A stretch of 64,000 bases of DNA from Alcaligenaceae bacterium SAGV5 (GTDB lineage: Bacteria; Pseudomonadota; Gammaproteobacteria; Burkholderiales; Burkholderiaceae_B), in assembly GCA_009360345.1 (NCBI GenBank), contig SPDP01000005.1:186001-250000 (forward strand), written 5' to 3'. The notes beneath the pieces were generated by a model. That model worked only from the letters and a program-made list of their open reading frames with translations, made no database searches and was not told where the DNA came from. Both the position numbers and the translations under genes were made by a program. Positions 34,133 to 42,937 of this stretch are shown piece by piece. Position 1 is the first letter of the stretch; every line of letters begins with the position of its first letter.

Positions 34133-35299
34133 TCATGCGAGCAGGCCGCGCGCGTGCAGGTTCGCCATCAGCGCGCGCGTTCCGAACGTCCATGGCGCGG
34201 CGTCGGCCGCGTGGACGACCCGGTTCCCCAGCGCTCCCAGCCGTGGCGACGAGATCGTCACCCGGTCGCCGACGGCATGGGTGAAGCCGTGCCCGGCTTC
34301 GTACCGGTCCTGGACGGGCGAGAACATCGTGCCCAGGAACAGCATGAGGCCGTCCGGATACTGGTGATGAGGCCCCATGGCCTGCCGGGCCAGGTCGAGC
34401 GGATCGCGGCTGATCAGGTCCATCCGGCTCGCGTCGCGTAGCGCGAACCCGCCCCGGGCGCCATCGATGTCCAGATGGACGACGGCCCGGCGGATGTCGT
34501 CCAGGCCGAAGCCGTCGTCGAACAACCGGATGAACGGGCCGATGGCGCACGAGGCGTTGTTGTCCTTGGCCCGTCCCAGCAGCAGCGCGCTGCGGCCCTC
34601 GAAGTCCCGCAGGTTGACGTCGTTGCCCAGGCTGGCGCCGACCGGCCGGCCCTGGCTGTCCACCGCCAGGACGATTTCCGGCTCGGGATTGTTCCAGGCC
34701 GAATCGGGCAGGATGCCGATGTCGGCGCCGTGGCCGACGGCGGACATGGGTTGGGCCTTGGTGAAGATCTCGGCGTCCTTGCCCAGGCCCACTTCCATGT
34801 ATTGCGACCATTCGCCGGTGGCGCAAAGCTGCGTGCGCAAGCGAGCGGCCTCGGGCGAGCCCGGCCGGACGGCGGACAAATCCGTTCCGAGCTGGGCCTG
34901 CAAGGCCGCGCGCAGGGCCGGCGCGCGCGCGGGGTCGCCCTTGGCCCGTTCCTCGACCAGGCGTTCGAGCAGGCTGGCGGCGAACGTGACGCCGCAGGCC
35001 TTGATGGCCTGCAGGTCGCAGGGGGCCAGCAAATGGAGGACGTCCGGGCCGACCGCCCGCGCCAGCGGCGCGACGGGACCCAGATCGGCGCCGGGCGCGT
35101 CGCGTACCCGCGCCACCCGGTCCGGCCGTTCGAGCAGGTCGGCCATGGTCGGCCCATGGGCGGTGATGTCCACCAGCCGGCCATCGCGCACCGCGGCCAG
35201 GCAGGGGCCGATGCCGGGCACCCAGGCGCGGCCGGCCAGCGCGGCGCGTTCGTGGTCGGCGGGCAGGAGGTTCGGAATGGATTCGATGATGGGCTCCAT
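34133..35299 (-). CDS. Fumarylacetoacetate hydrolase-family dehydratase
   Basis: The 388-residue protein (start MEPIIESIPNLLPADHERAA) contains ACGVTFAASLLERL, the metal site NPEPEIVLAV with its ExE, and GNDVNLRDFEGRSALLLGRA. The long form of the FAH family includes 2-keto-3-deoxy-xylonate/arabonate dehydratases such as Caulobacter XylX (about 390 residues). An enolase-superfamily sugar-acid dehydratase gene lies 23 bases upstream, so a two-step sugar-acid route is the best guess: dehydration to a 2-keto-3-deoxy acid, then this enzyme. A C-C hydrolase role cannot be excluded. Confidence 0.78.
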   Translation of the reverse strand: MEPIIESIPNLLPADHERAALAGRAWVPGIGPCLAAVRDGRLVDITAHGPTMADLLERPDRVARVRDAPGADLGPVAPLARAVGPDVLHLLAPCDLQAIKACGVTFAASLLERLVEERAKGDPARAPALRAALQAQLGTDLSAVRPGSPEAARLRTQLCATGEWSQYMEVGLGKDAEIFTKAQPMSAVGHGADIGILPDSAWNNPEPEIVLAVDSQGRPVGASLGNDVNLRDFEGRSALLLGRAKDNNASCAIGPFIRLFDDGFGLDDIRRAVVHLDIDGARGGFALRDASRMDLISRDPLDLARQAMGPHHQYPDGLMLFLGTMFSPVQDRYEAGHGFTHAVGDRVTISSPRLGALGNRVVHAADAAPWTFGTRALMANLHARGLLA

Positions 35300-35322
35300 G
35301 GGGGTCCCGGTCCGGCGGTGCC

Positions 35323-36444
35323 TCAGTGCCGGATGAGAAAAGCAGACAGGGCGGCCAGGTCGGGCTCGATACCGAGGCCGCTGGCGTCCGATAGTTCGTA
35401 GCGTCCCTCGCGCAGCGGCATCGGACCGAATACCCCTTCGCGCAGCGGATTCGGATTCGAGTCGACCTCGACGAATCCGTCGTCGCCCAGCGCCGCGCGC
35501 AGGTGCATCGATGCCGCCAGGCCGATGCCGCCGCCCAGCCAGTGCGGACACAGCGTCGCGTCGTGCGCCGCGGCCAGGCGGGCGATGCGCAGGCTGCCGG
35601 ACAGCCCTCCCCATTTGCCCACGTCGGGCTGGATGTAGCGCAGATGTCCGCTCGCCAGCGCTTCCGCGAACGCGGCCTCGCCCAGCATGTTCTCGCCCGC
35701 CGCCAGGGGGATGCCGCCTTCGCGCGCGACGCGCGTCCACGCCTCGAGCGGTTCGTCGGCGGCCAGCGGCTCCTCGGCCCACACCGGCGCGAAGGCGGAC
35801 AGCTCCCGCAGCCGATCCACGGCCTGCGCCGCGTCCCACGCCTGGTTGGCATCCAGCATCAGCAGCGCGTCGTTTCCTATCGCGTCGCGCAACTGGCGCG
35901 CGTTGTCGAGGTCGGTGCCAGGATCGAAGCCGACCTTCAGCTTGAAGGCGCGAAAGCCCTGGTCCCGCTTGCTTCCGGCCATCTCGGCCACGCCCTGCGG
36001 CCCCAGGCCGCTGGCGTAGACACGGACCGACCGGCTGGCCGACGCGCCGCCCAGCACGCGCCAGAGCGGCAACCGCCGCCGCCGGGCCAGCAGGTCCCAG
36101 GCGGCCTGGTCGATGGCGCCCAGTATCTGTGCGAACGGGCCCGGTTCGCCGCACTGGATCGCCAGCCGGCGCAGCGCCGCGGCCAGTCCGGCGTGCAGCA
36201 GGGGAGGATCCGCCGCGGGCCGTCCCACCAGCAGCGGACCCACCACGCTGTCGATCAGGCGCGCGCGGTGTTCCGCGCCCACCTGCGGGAAATTGCAGAA
36301 CACTTCCCCCCAGCCGGTGGCGCCATCGTCGTCCGTCAGCCGGATGAACAAGGCCGGCCGGTCGCGCAGCGTTCCGACCGCGGCTCGCACCGGCCGGTCG
36401 ATGGGGGCGCGGAATACCCAGGCATCGATGCGTGAGATCGTCAT
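35323..36444 (-). CDS. Mandelate racemase/muconate lactonizing-type enzyme (sugar-acid dehydratase-like)
   Basis: The 373-residue protein has the enolase-superfamily ligands: FKLKVGFD with the catalytic Lys, LDANQAW (Asp), WAEEPL (Glu), AAGENML (Glu), the IQPDVGKWGG strand and CPHWLGGG with a His. Lys plus His-containing sites are found in acid-sugar dehydratases and mandelate racemase. An N-terminal capping domain is complete. It follows a Bug gene by ten bases and precedes the FAH-family gene, with a LysR regulator divergent from the unit. Substrate is probably an aldonate or related hydroxy acid. Confidence 0.85.
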   Translation of the reverse strand: MTISRIDAWVFRAPIDRPVRAAVGTLRDRPALFIRLTDDDGATGWGEVFCNFPQVGAEHRARLIDSVVGPLLVGRPAADPPLLHAGLAAALRRLAIQCGEPGPFAQILGAIDQAAWDLLARRRRLPLWRVLGGASASRSVRVYASGLGPQGVAEMAGSKRDQGFRAFKLKVGFDPGTDLDNARQLRDAIGNDALLMLDANQAWDAAQAVDRLRELSAFAPVWAEEPLAADEPLEAWTRVAREGGIPLAAGENMLGEAAFAEALASGHLRYIQPDVGKWGGLSGSLRIARLAAAHDATLCPHWLGGGIGLAASMHLRAALGDDGFVEVDSNPNPLREGVFGPMPLREGRYELSDASGLGIEPDLAALSAFLIRH

Positions 36445-36454
36445 TGGCGGGCGG

Positions 36455-37444
36455 TCAATCGACGGTCGCGCCCACGTCCCGGGCCAGCTTGCTCCACTTG
36501 CCGATCTCCGCTTCGACGTAGCGCCGGAATTCCTCGGGCGTGCCGCTGTCGGGCGTGAGTCCCGCCTGGTTGATCTGCCTGCGGATGGCGGGGTCGGCCT
36601 GTATCTTGTTGACCGCGGCGTTGATGCGCCGCACGACGTCCGCAGAGGTTCCGGCGGGCGCGGCGAGCCCCTGCCAGGCCACCACCTCGAAGCCGGGGAT
36701 GCCGGCCGCTTCCGCGACCGTGGGAATGTCGGGATAGTCGGCCGACCGCTGCGGGCCGCATACGCCCAGCACGCGCAGCTTGCCCGCGGAGACCTGCTGC
36801 ATCATCGTGCCCTGGTCCGCGAAGATCATGTCCACGTGGCCGGCCAGCAGGTCGGCGATCAGCTCGCCGGTTCCCTTGTAGGGGATGTGCAGGATCTGGG
36901 TGCCGGTGCGGGCCTTGAACAGTTCCGCCGCCATATGCTGCGCGCTGCCGCTGCCGGACGAACCGTAGGTCAGCTTGCCCGGATGGGCCTTCGCATAGGC
37001 GACCAGCTCGGCCGCGTTGCGGGCGGGCACCTTGGGGTTGACCACCAGCACGTAGTTGACGGCGACGGTCTTGGCGATGGGAGCCAGGTCGCGTATCGGG
37101 TCATACGGCATCTTCTTGTAGATGCCCACATTGATGGCGAAGGTGGCGATGTTGCCCAGCAGCAGCGTGTAGCCGTCGGCGGGCGCGCGCGCCACGGCTT
37201 CCGAACCGATCATGCCGCTCGCGCCGGTGCGGTTCTCCACGACCACGGTCTGCCCCAGTTCCCGCGACAGGGCAGGCTGCACGATGCGGGCATAGCCGTC
37301 GACCGCGCCGCCGGGCGGGAAGGGCACGACCAGGCGGATGGGTTTTTCCGGGTAGGCGGCGCTGGCGGGGGAGAGTGTCGCGCACGCTGCCGCGGCGCAT
37401 CCGGCCAGCACGAGCCGGGCGATCCTGCTGCGATGGGTCCACAT
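36455..37444 (-). CDS. Bug-family periplasmic solute receptor
   Basis: The signal peptide (IARLVLAGCAAAACATLSPASA) precedes YPEKPIRLVVPFPPGGAVD, VVVENRTGASGMIG and PADGYTLLLG. It heads the unit with the enolase-superfamily and FAH-family genes and is divergent from a LysR gene, so it likely binds the sugar acid or hydroxy acid processed by them. Confidence 0.92.
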   Translation of the reverse strand: MWTHRSRIARLVLAGCAAAACATLSPASAAYPEKPIRLVVPFPPGGAVDGYARIVQPALSRELGQTVVVENRTGASGMIGSEAVARAPADGYTLLLGNIATFAINVGIYKKMPYDPIRDLAPIAKTVAVNYVLVVNPKVPARNAAELVAYAKAHPGKLTYGSSGSGSAQHMAAELFKARTGTQILHIPYKGTGELIADLLAGHVDMIFADQGTMMQQVSAGKLRVLGVCGPQRSADYPDIPTVAEAAGIPGFEVVAWQGLAAPAGTSADVVRRINAAVNKIQADPAIRRQINQAGLTPDSGTPEEFRRYVEAEIGKWSKLARDVGATVD

Positions 37445-37534
37445 GTGGTGTCCTCGGGTTCTGGCGGGGGGTGCCCCGGACGGCGTCGACCGGGTTCGGC
37501 CGGAAGATTATCGAGTCGTCAGCATTCAGGCACA

Positions 37535-37560
37535 ATTATGGAGTTCCGATCGATGCATAA
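37535..37560 (+). promoter_or_regulatory. Candidate LysR binding site
   Basis: ATTATG at 37535 and CATAA at 37556-37560 form an interrupted inverted pair in the 125-base gap between divergent Bug and LysR genes. The arms are short, so this is a tentative site. Confidence 0.35.
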
Positions 37561-37569
37561 GAAAACCGT

Positions 37570-38514
37570 ATGACCGACGCGAGCCCGCCCTTCCTGCCCG
37601 GCTACCGGTTCGAGCGGCTGCGGGTGCGCCACCTGCGGCTGCTGGACATCATCCACCGGACGGGATCGCTGGGCGGTGCCGCGCGCGAGTTGAACCTCAG
37701 CCAACCCGCGGTGACCCTGCTGCTCCAGGAACTGGAGGAGAACTTCGGCGTGCCGCTGGTCTCGCGCGGCGCGCGCGGCGGCCGGCTGACCCCGGCGGGC
37801 CTGCGGGCGCTGGAGCGGCTGCGGGTGGCGCTGGCCTCGCTGAACATGGCGCTGGAGGCGGTGGCGCCGCCCGTGGACGAGCCCATCGTGCGGCTCGGGT
37901 GCGTGCAGCTCGCGAGCGTCGATGCGCTGCCGCGCGCGCTGGCACGGATCACCCCGGCCGAGGCGTGCCGCCTGCAAATCGAGGAAGGCACCGCGGCCGA
38001 GTTGCTGCAAAGCCTGGTGGCGGGGGAGCTGGACTGCGTGATCGGCTGGATGGACGAGGCCGTGGTCGGCACCATAGACCTGGACCGGATCGTGGTGGAG
38101 CCGCTCTGGCGCAGCCACATGAAAGTCGTGGCGGCGGCGGGCCATCCCCTGGCCCGCCGGGCGCGGGTCGCCGTCGCCGACCTGGCGGGCGAACGCTGGG
38201 TCATGCACAAGCGGGGCTCGCGCACGCATGCGACGTTCCAGCGGCTGTTCCTGCAACAAGGCATGGCGCCGCCGCCGGTGTCCGTGGCGTGCCCATCCAT
38301 CCACACCGCCATCCAGATCGTCGCGCACACCGACATGATCGGCCTGGCCCCCGACCGCCTGCTGGCGACCTACGCGCAAAGCGGCAGGGTCGTGGCGCTG
38401 CGGGGCGGCGAACTGGACCTGGGCAGGGTCCAGCTATCGCTGTTCACGCCGGTCCAGAACACCGGGCTGCCGGGGGTGCTGAGGCTGCGCGAAGCGCTGG
38501 GGAAAAAGGCCTAG
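37570..38514 (+). CDS. LysR-family transcriptional regulator
   Basis: The 314-residue protein has the LysR helix-turn-helix (LRLLDIIHRTGSLGGAAREL, then LSQPAVTLLLQELEENFG) and a two-lobed effector domain (VRLGCVQLASVDAL, then LDCVIGWMDEAVVG). The style is that of GbpR/galactose-binding-type regulators of sugar or protocatechuate genes. It is divergent from the Bug/dehydratase unit and is the likely activator. Its stop overlaps the convergent gene at 38511 by four bases. Confidence 0.9.
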   Translation: MTDASPPFLPGYRFERLRVRHLRLLDIIHRTGSLGGAARELNLSQPAVTLLLQELEENFGVPLVSRGARGGRLTPAGLRALERLRVALASLNMALEAVAPPVDEPIVRLGCVQLASVDALPRALARITPAEACRLQIEEGTAAELLQSLVAGELDCVIGWMDEAVVGTIDLDRIVVEPLWRSHMKVVAAAGHPLARRARVAVADLAGERWVMHKRGSRTHATFQRLFLQQGMAPPPVSVACPSIHTAIQIVAHTDMIGLAPDRLLATYAQSGRVVALRGGELDLGRVQLSLFTPVQNTGLPGVLRLREALGKKA

Positions 38515-39494
38515 GCCGGCTGGAGGGCGGTCACCCCGCCGCGCAGCGCGTCGAACCGCTCGCCTGCCTGGAGGTACTCCCGCTCCAGCCGCTCCACCAG
38601 TTCCGCGACGTCCGGAACGTCCGCTATCACGCCCAGCCCCTGCCCCGCGGCCCACACGTCCAGCCAGCGCTTCTTCGCGAAGGGCGTGTTGCTGTCGTAG
38701 TGCCGGGTGCTGCTGGCGGCCAGCGTATCGGGGTCGATGCCGTTGGCGGCCAGCGACGGCTTGAGCCAGCTGGCCGGCGTGCCGGTGATGCCGCTGCTGA
38801 CGATCAACTGTTCGGTGTCGCACTCGACCACCATCTGCTTGTAGGCTTCCGGGGCCCGGCTTTCCCGGGTCGCCAGGAAGCGCGTTCCCATGTAGACCAG
38901 GTCGGCCCCCGCGGCGATCGCGCCGGCCGCGCCCCAGCCGTCGGCGATGCCGCCGCCCACGGCGATGATGCCGTCGAAGAACTGCCGCACCGCGCTGATG
39001 AACGCGAAAGGCGACAGGCTGCCGGTATGGCCGCCGGCCCCCGCGCTGACGCAGGCCAGTCCGTCCGCGCCGGCGGCGATGGCCTTGCGGGCCAGCCGCA
39101 GGTCGATGACGTCGGCCAGCACGATGCCGCCGTAGCCGTGCACGATGTCGATGGCGGGTCGCGGACTGCCCAGCGCGGTGATGACGATGGGGGGCCGGTA
39201 GCGGGCGACCAGGGCCAGGTCCTCGGGTAGCCGGGAGTTCGAGGAATGGGTGACCAGGTTTGCCGCCCAGGGGCCGAGCCGCGCATCCGGATCGGCGGCG
39301 CGCGCCGCCTCCAGTCCCTCGGTGATGGTGCGCATCCACTGGTCCAGCACGTCGATGGGGCGGGCGTTGGGCGTGGGGAAGGCACCCACGATGCCGGCCT
39401 TGCACGCGGCAAGCACGAGCTCCGGGCCCGACAGCAGGAACATGGGGGCCGAGACGATGGGCAGGCGCAGGCCGCGCAGGAGTTCACGAGACAT
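38511..39494 (-). CDS. Nitronate monooxygenase / 2-nitropropane dioxygenase-family flavoprotein
   Basis: The 327-residue TIM-barrel protein has PIVSAPMFLLSGPELVLAAC, the FMN region VSAGAGGHTG (with His), and IAVGGGIADGWGAAGAIAAG with VYMGTRFLAT. These are the hallmarks of the NMO/enoyl-ACP reductase FabK-like family. It starts inside the last codons of the CoA-transferase gene (11-base overlap), so it belongs to the oxygenase operon. In CoA-dependent pathways such proteins often act as enoyl reductases; the real substrate is unknown. Confidence 0.85.
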   Translation of the reverse strand: MSRELLRGLRLPIVSAPMFLLSGPELVLAACKAGIVGAFPTPNARPIDVLDQWMRTITEGLEAARAADPDARLGPWAANLVTHSSNSRLPEDLALVARYRPPIVITALGSPRPAIDIVHGYGGIVLADVIDLRLARKAIAAGADGLACVSAGAGGHTGSLSPFAFISAVRQFFDGIIAVGGGIADGWGAAGAIAAGADLVYMGTRFLATRESRAPEAYKQMVVECDTEQLIVSSGITGTPASWLKPSLAANGIDPDTLAASSTRHYDSNTPFAKKRWLDVWAAGQGLGVIADVPDVAELVERLEREYLQAGERFDALRGGVTALQPA

Positions 39495-40698
39495 GGGAGG
39501 ACACTTCTTCCGTGGAGGGCAGGCGCACGCACCGGGCGGCGGCCAGTTGCCGGATGTCGCGCTCGGCCAGGCCGGCCTCGCGCAGGATGTCGCCGCCGTG
39601 CTGCCCGATCGCGGGCACGGCGGGCGCCTGGGTTCGTGCCGACCAGGCGGGGGCTCCCGGCAGCCGGACGAGCGGGCACTCGCCCACGCCGCCCACGTCC
39701 ACCGTTTCGACCAGCCCCGCGACGCGCATCTGTTCCGAGGCCATGAACTGGCCGACGCTGCGCACCACGCTGGCCATGACGCCGCGTTCGTTCAGCAGGG
39801 TCTCCCATTCGTCGGCGCCGCGCGTGGACAGGCTGGCGGCGATCTCGCGGTCCAGTTCGGCGGCGTTGCGGTTGCGCGCTTCCTGCGTGGCGTAGCGTTC
39901 GTCCGCGTGCAGGTCGGGACGGCCGATGGCTTCGCAGAAGCGCTGGTACTCCGCCGGCTTGCGGGCGGCCAGCATCAGCGTGCCGGCGCGCGTGGGGTAT
40001 TCGCCCGTGGGGGCGGCGAAATAGACCTGCCCGGCTTCGCCGCCGCCGGTGCCGGCGGCCACCAGCCGCGGCGCGAGGAAGGCCGCCATGGCCCCCATCA
40101 GCGAAATGTCCAGGCGCGCGCCGGTGCCGTGCCGCAGCTTGCCGATTAGCGCGCCGCTGACGGCCTGGTAGGCGTAGAGTCCGGTGACCTGGTCGGCCAG
40201 CACGACATTGCGCGTGCGCTGGGGCTGGCCCGCCGCGTCGGCGTTCAGGGTCATCCAGCCGCAGAACGCCTGCATGATCTGGTCCACCACGCCGCGCCGG
40301 CTCAGCGGCCCGTCCTGGCCGAAGCCCGACACCGAGGCGTAGATCAGGTCCGGCCGGTCCGCCCGCAGGGTGGCATCGTCCAGGCCCAGCCGCGCGGCCA
40401 CGCCGGGACGGAAGCTTTCGATCACGATGTCGCAGCCGGCGGCGATGCGGCGCGCGGTTCCGGGCCCGTCCGGATGCTTCAGATCGAGCGCGATGCTGCG
40501 CTTGCCCAGGTTGACCGTGATGGACGCCGGCGTGTGCCCGCGATGCTGGTTGCGCCCCGAGCGTATCCAGTCGCCCTCGAAGGGTTCGACCTTCACCACG
40601 TCGGCGCCCTGCGCGGCCAGCAGCATGGTGCAGTAGGGGCCGGCCACGCCCTGGCTCAGGTCGAAGACCCGCAGCCCTTGCAGGGGAAGCGGCGTCAC
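39484..40698 (-). CDS. CaiB/BaiF family CoA-transferase
   Basis: The GTG at 40698 overlaps the stop of the gene upstream (GTGA), which fixes the start. The 404-residue protein reads LRVFDLSQGVAGPYCTMLLA, GADVVKVEPFEGDW and LGKRSIALDLKHPDG, with the catalytic Asp in VVLADQVTG. It would move CoA to the acid released by the oxygenase or hydrolases in this operon. It overlaps the NMO-type gene downstream by 11 bases. Confidence 0.88.
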   Translation of the reverse strand: MTPLPLQGLRVFDLSQGVAGPYCTMLLAAQGADVVKVEPFEGDWIRSGRNQHRGHTPASITVNLGKRSIALDLKHPDGPGTARRIAAGCDIVIESFRPGVAARLGLDDATLRADRPDLIYASVSGFGQDGPLSRRGVVDQIMQAFCGWMTLNADAAGQPQRTRNVVLADQVTGLYAYQAVSGALIGKLRHGTGARLDISLMGAMAAFLAPRLVAAGTGGGEAGQVYFAAPTGEYPTRAGTLMLAARKPAEYQRFCEAIGRPDLHADERYATQEARNRNAAELDREIAASLSTRGADEWETLLNERGVMASVVRSVGQFMASEQMRVAGLVETVDVGGVGECPLVRLPGAPAWSARTQAPAVPAIGQHGGDILREAGLAERDIRQLAAARCVRLPSTEEVSSHVS

Positions 40699-41399
40699 GG
40701 CGCGGCTCCGTCCGCGATCCACGCGGCAAGCACCGCGGCCAGCGCGGCGGGCTGCTCCAGCGGCAGCAGGTGGCCGGCGGCCGCGACCGTCTCCAGCCGG
40801 CTGCCCGGCACGTCGGCCGCCAGCCGCTTCAGGTTCTCCGGCGCCACGACCCGGTCGTGGGTGGTGGTCACCAGCAGGGTCGGATGGCGGCCGTCCAGCA
40901 GCCCGGTGCGATCCGGCCTGGCGATACAGGCCAGGCAATGCGCGATGTAGCGTTGCGCGCCGTAGGCCTGCACGATGGCCCGGCGCCGCGCCATGAGTTC
41001 CGGACGCGCCAGACTGTCCGGGTGGAACGGGGCGGTCGAGGCGGCGGCCGTTTCCACGTAGCCTCCCTGGCGGGCGCCGGCGATGGCTTCCTGCCGCTTG
41101 GCGGCCTGGGCGGGCGTATCGGCCGCCGGACCCGAGCAGATCAACGCGATGCCCTGGATGCGCTCGGGCGCCCGGTCCAGCACCGCCATCGCGACATAGC
41201 CGCCGAACGAGAAACCGCCCAGCCAGAAGCGCGGCGGTGCCTCGCGCAGCACGTGCCCGGCCAGCTCCTCCACCGTTTCCAGCGCGGGCAGGTCCGGGCA
41301 ATGGGCGCGCACGGCGTCCGGCAGGGCCGCCTTCACGTCGTCGAACACGGCCGCCGTATTGTTCAGTCCCGGCAGCAGGACCAGATCGGCCGGCGTCAT
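40695..41399 (-). CDS. Alpha/beta hydrolase
   Basis: The 234-residue protein has LVLLPGLNNTAAVFDDV, the nucleophile elbow GGFSFGGYVA, TTHDRVVAPEN and AAGHLLPLEQPA for Ser, Asp and His. The start codon overlaps the stop of the oxygenase gene (ATGA), and its stop overlaps the CoA-transferase start, showing tight coupling. It may cleave an ester or thioester in the same route. Confidence 0.85.
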   Translation of the reverse strand: MTPADLVLLPGLNNTAAVFDDVKAALPDAVRAHCPDLPALETVEELAGHVLREAPPRFWLGGFSFGGYVAMAVLDRAPERIQGIALICSGPAADTPAQAAKRQEAIAGARQGGYVETAAASTAPFHPDSLARPELMARRRAIVQAYGAQRYIAHCLACIARPDRTGLLDGRHPTLLVTTTHDRVVAPENLKRLAADVPGSRLETVAAAGHLLPLEQPAALAAVLAAWIADGAAP

Positions 41400-42904
41400 G
41401 CCCAGGCCGCCGGATCGCGGTGCTCGCCGGGGATGCGGTCGCCTTCCACCCAGCAGGCGTGGGTGCCCACGGGAATGCGTTCCGGCAGCACGATGGTGGC
41501 CAGCGGCCCGCGCGAGATGTCGCGGGCATCCAGCACCAGGCATTCGGAGCGGTCCTGGTTCATGTCGGTGACGAAGACGGTCACGTAGCCGTCGTCCTCG
41601 TCGCGCGCGCCCAGTCGCCGCGCCACCTGGGGTTCGCTGCCGTAGCGGCCGGGGCCATACTCGTAACGCTGCATGGCGCCGGTGTGCAGGTCGAAGCGCT
41701 TGAGACCGCGGAACAGCCACTCGCCGGGTTGATAGAGCACGTTGTAGCTGTAGCGGTAGGGCCGGCCCACGTAGTCGTTGCTGACGACCGGGAATTCGCT
41801 GATCTCGTCGTCCAGGTATTGCTCGGTGGTGGCGCCGGTGCGCAGGTTGAAGCGCCAGCGGTGCATCATGGTCGGGTTGTTGTGCTTGTCCAGCCGCGCC
41901 TTGATCCGGGCGTAGATGTCCTTGCCGTCGGTCGCGCCCACCGGGTGCAGCTTGGGATCGGGCATGATGCAGCCGTCCATCACGATTTCGTCGCCGTCCT
42001 CGTAGCAGTTGGCCAGGTGCAGGATGTGGCAGGCCTTGGCCTCGAACCACCGCGCCTGCGAGCCGTCGCCATGGCGCGGGATCACGCCGAAGCGCGCGGG
42101 CATCTCGGGATGGAAGGTCATCTTGTGCTGCCCGCGCTTGAGCAGTTCGGGGTCGAAGAAATGCGGCGTGTCGTGCAGGATGGAATAGTTCCTGGTGATG
42201 CCCAGGTCATGCGGCCAGCGGGCGCCCGGCAGTTCCACCGGCACGTAGTGCACCAGCCGGTTGTTCCGGTCGATGACGCCGTAGTGCATGTACGGCCAGT
42301 GCTCGGGATAGTTGAAGAACATCATCTCGCCCGTTTCCGGATCGACCTTGTAGTGCGAGCTGATGCCGTCCGGGATCTTGCGCGCCCAGTTGGTGTCCGG
42401 GCCCAGCGTGTCCAGCGTGATGGGATCCAGGCGCCAGGGTTCGCTGCCCTGCGACATGGTGGCCAGCAGCAGTCCCGCGTGGCAGATGATGTCGGTGCCG
42501 GCGTTGTCCTTCATCGCTCCCATGGCGCCGGAGCCGCGGCGGGACGCTTTTTCGGGCTCCAGCAGGCCCGCCCACAGCGAGCGGCGGGCGGCCTGCTCGG
42601 CCAGGAAGCCGGTGGTCTGCACGAAACGGTTGCGGTAGGTGGCGCGGCCGTCGTGGAAGTGCACCGCATGCAGCATGCCGTCGCCGTCGAAGGGGTGGAA
42701 CATGCCCAGCGGCTGGTGGATCTGGTTGTGCGTGTTGCGGATGAAGATGCCGTCCAGGTCGCGGGGAATTTCGCCGATGACCTGGAGGCTGCCGGTGTCG
42801 GCGATGTACTCGTTGAACATGGGCCGGAAGGGGCCGTTCAGGAACGGATGGTCGGTGGGTTGCAGCGTGGACATCACGCCGCTGGGCAGGGTCTGGATGG
42901 TCAT
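41396..42904 (-). CDS. Carotenoid/lignostilbene oxygenase-family protein
   Basis: The 502-residue protein is a seven-bladed propeller of the carotenoid cleavage oxygenase family: NGPFRPMFNEYIAD, GIFIRNTHN, FHPFDGDGMLHAVHFHDG, and four iron-binding His in SSHYKVD, WPHDLGIT, CHILHLANC and VGTHACWV. Acidic second-sphere residues (NCYEDGDE) are kept. Such enzymes cleave C=C bonds of carotenoids, apocarotenoids or stilbenes with oxygen. The neighbours (two hydrolases, CoA-transferase, NMO-type protein) suggest catabolism of the acid or aldehyde fragments rather than pigment biosynthesis. Confidence 0.9.
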   Translation of the reverse strand: MTIQTLPSGVMSTLQPTDHPFLNGPFRPMFNEYIADTGSLQVIGEIPRDLDGIFIRNTHNQIHQPLGMFHPFDGDGMLHAVHFHDGRATYRNRFVQTTGFLAEQAARRSLWAGLLEPEKASRRGSGAMGAMKDNAGTDIICHAGLLLATMSQGSEPWRLDPITLDTLGPDTNWARKIPDGISSHYKVDPETGEMMFFNYPEHWPYMHYGVIDRNNRLVHYVPVELPGARWPHDLGITRNYSILHDTPHFFDPELLKRGQHKMTFHPEMPARFGVIPRHGDGSQARWFEAKACHILHLANCYEDGDEIVMDGCIMPDPKLHPVGATDGKDIYARIKARLDKHNNPTMMHRWRFNLRTGATTEQYLDDEISEFPVVSNDYVGRPYRYSYNVLYQPGEWLFRGLKRFDLHTGAMQRYEYGPGRYGSEPQVARRLGARDEDDGYVTVFVTDMNQDRSECLVLDARDISRGPLATIVLPERIPVGTHACWVEGDRIPGEHRDPAAWA

Positions 42905-42937
42905 GGCAGGAATCGGTCGCGAAGGAATGGGGGGCGG

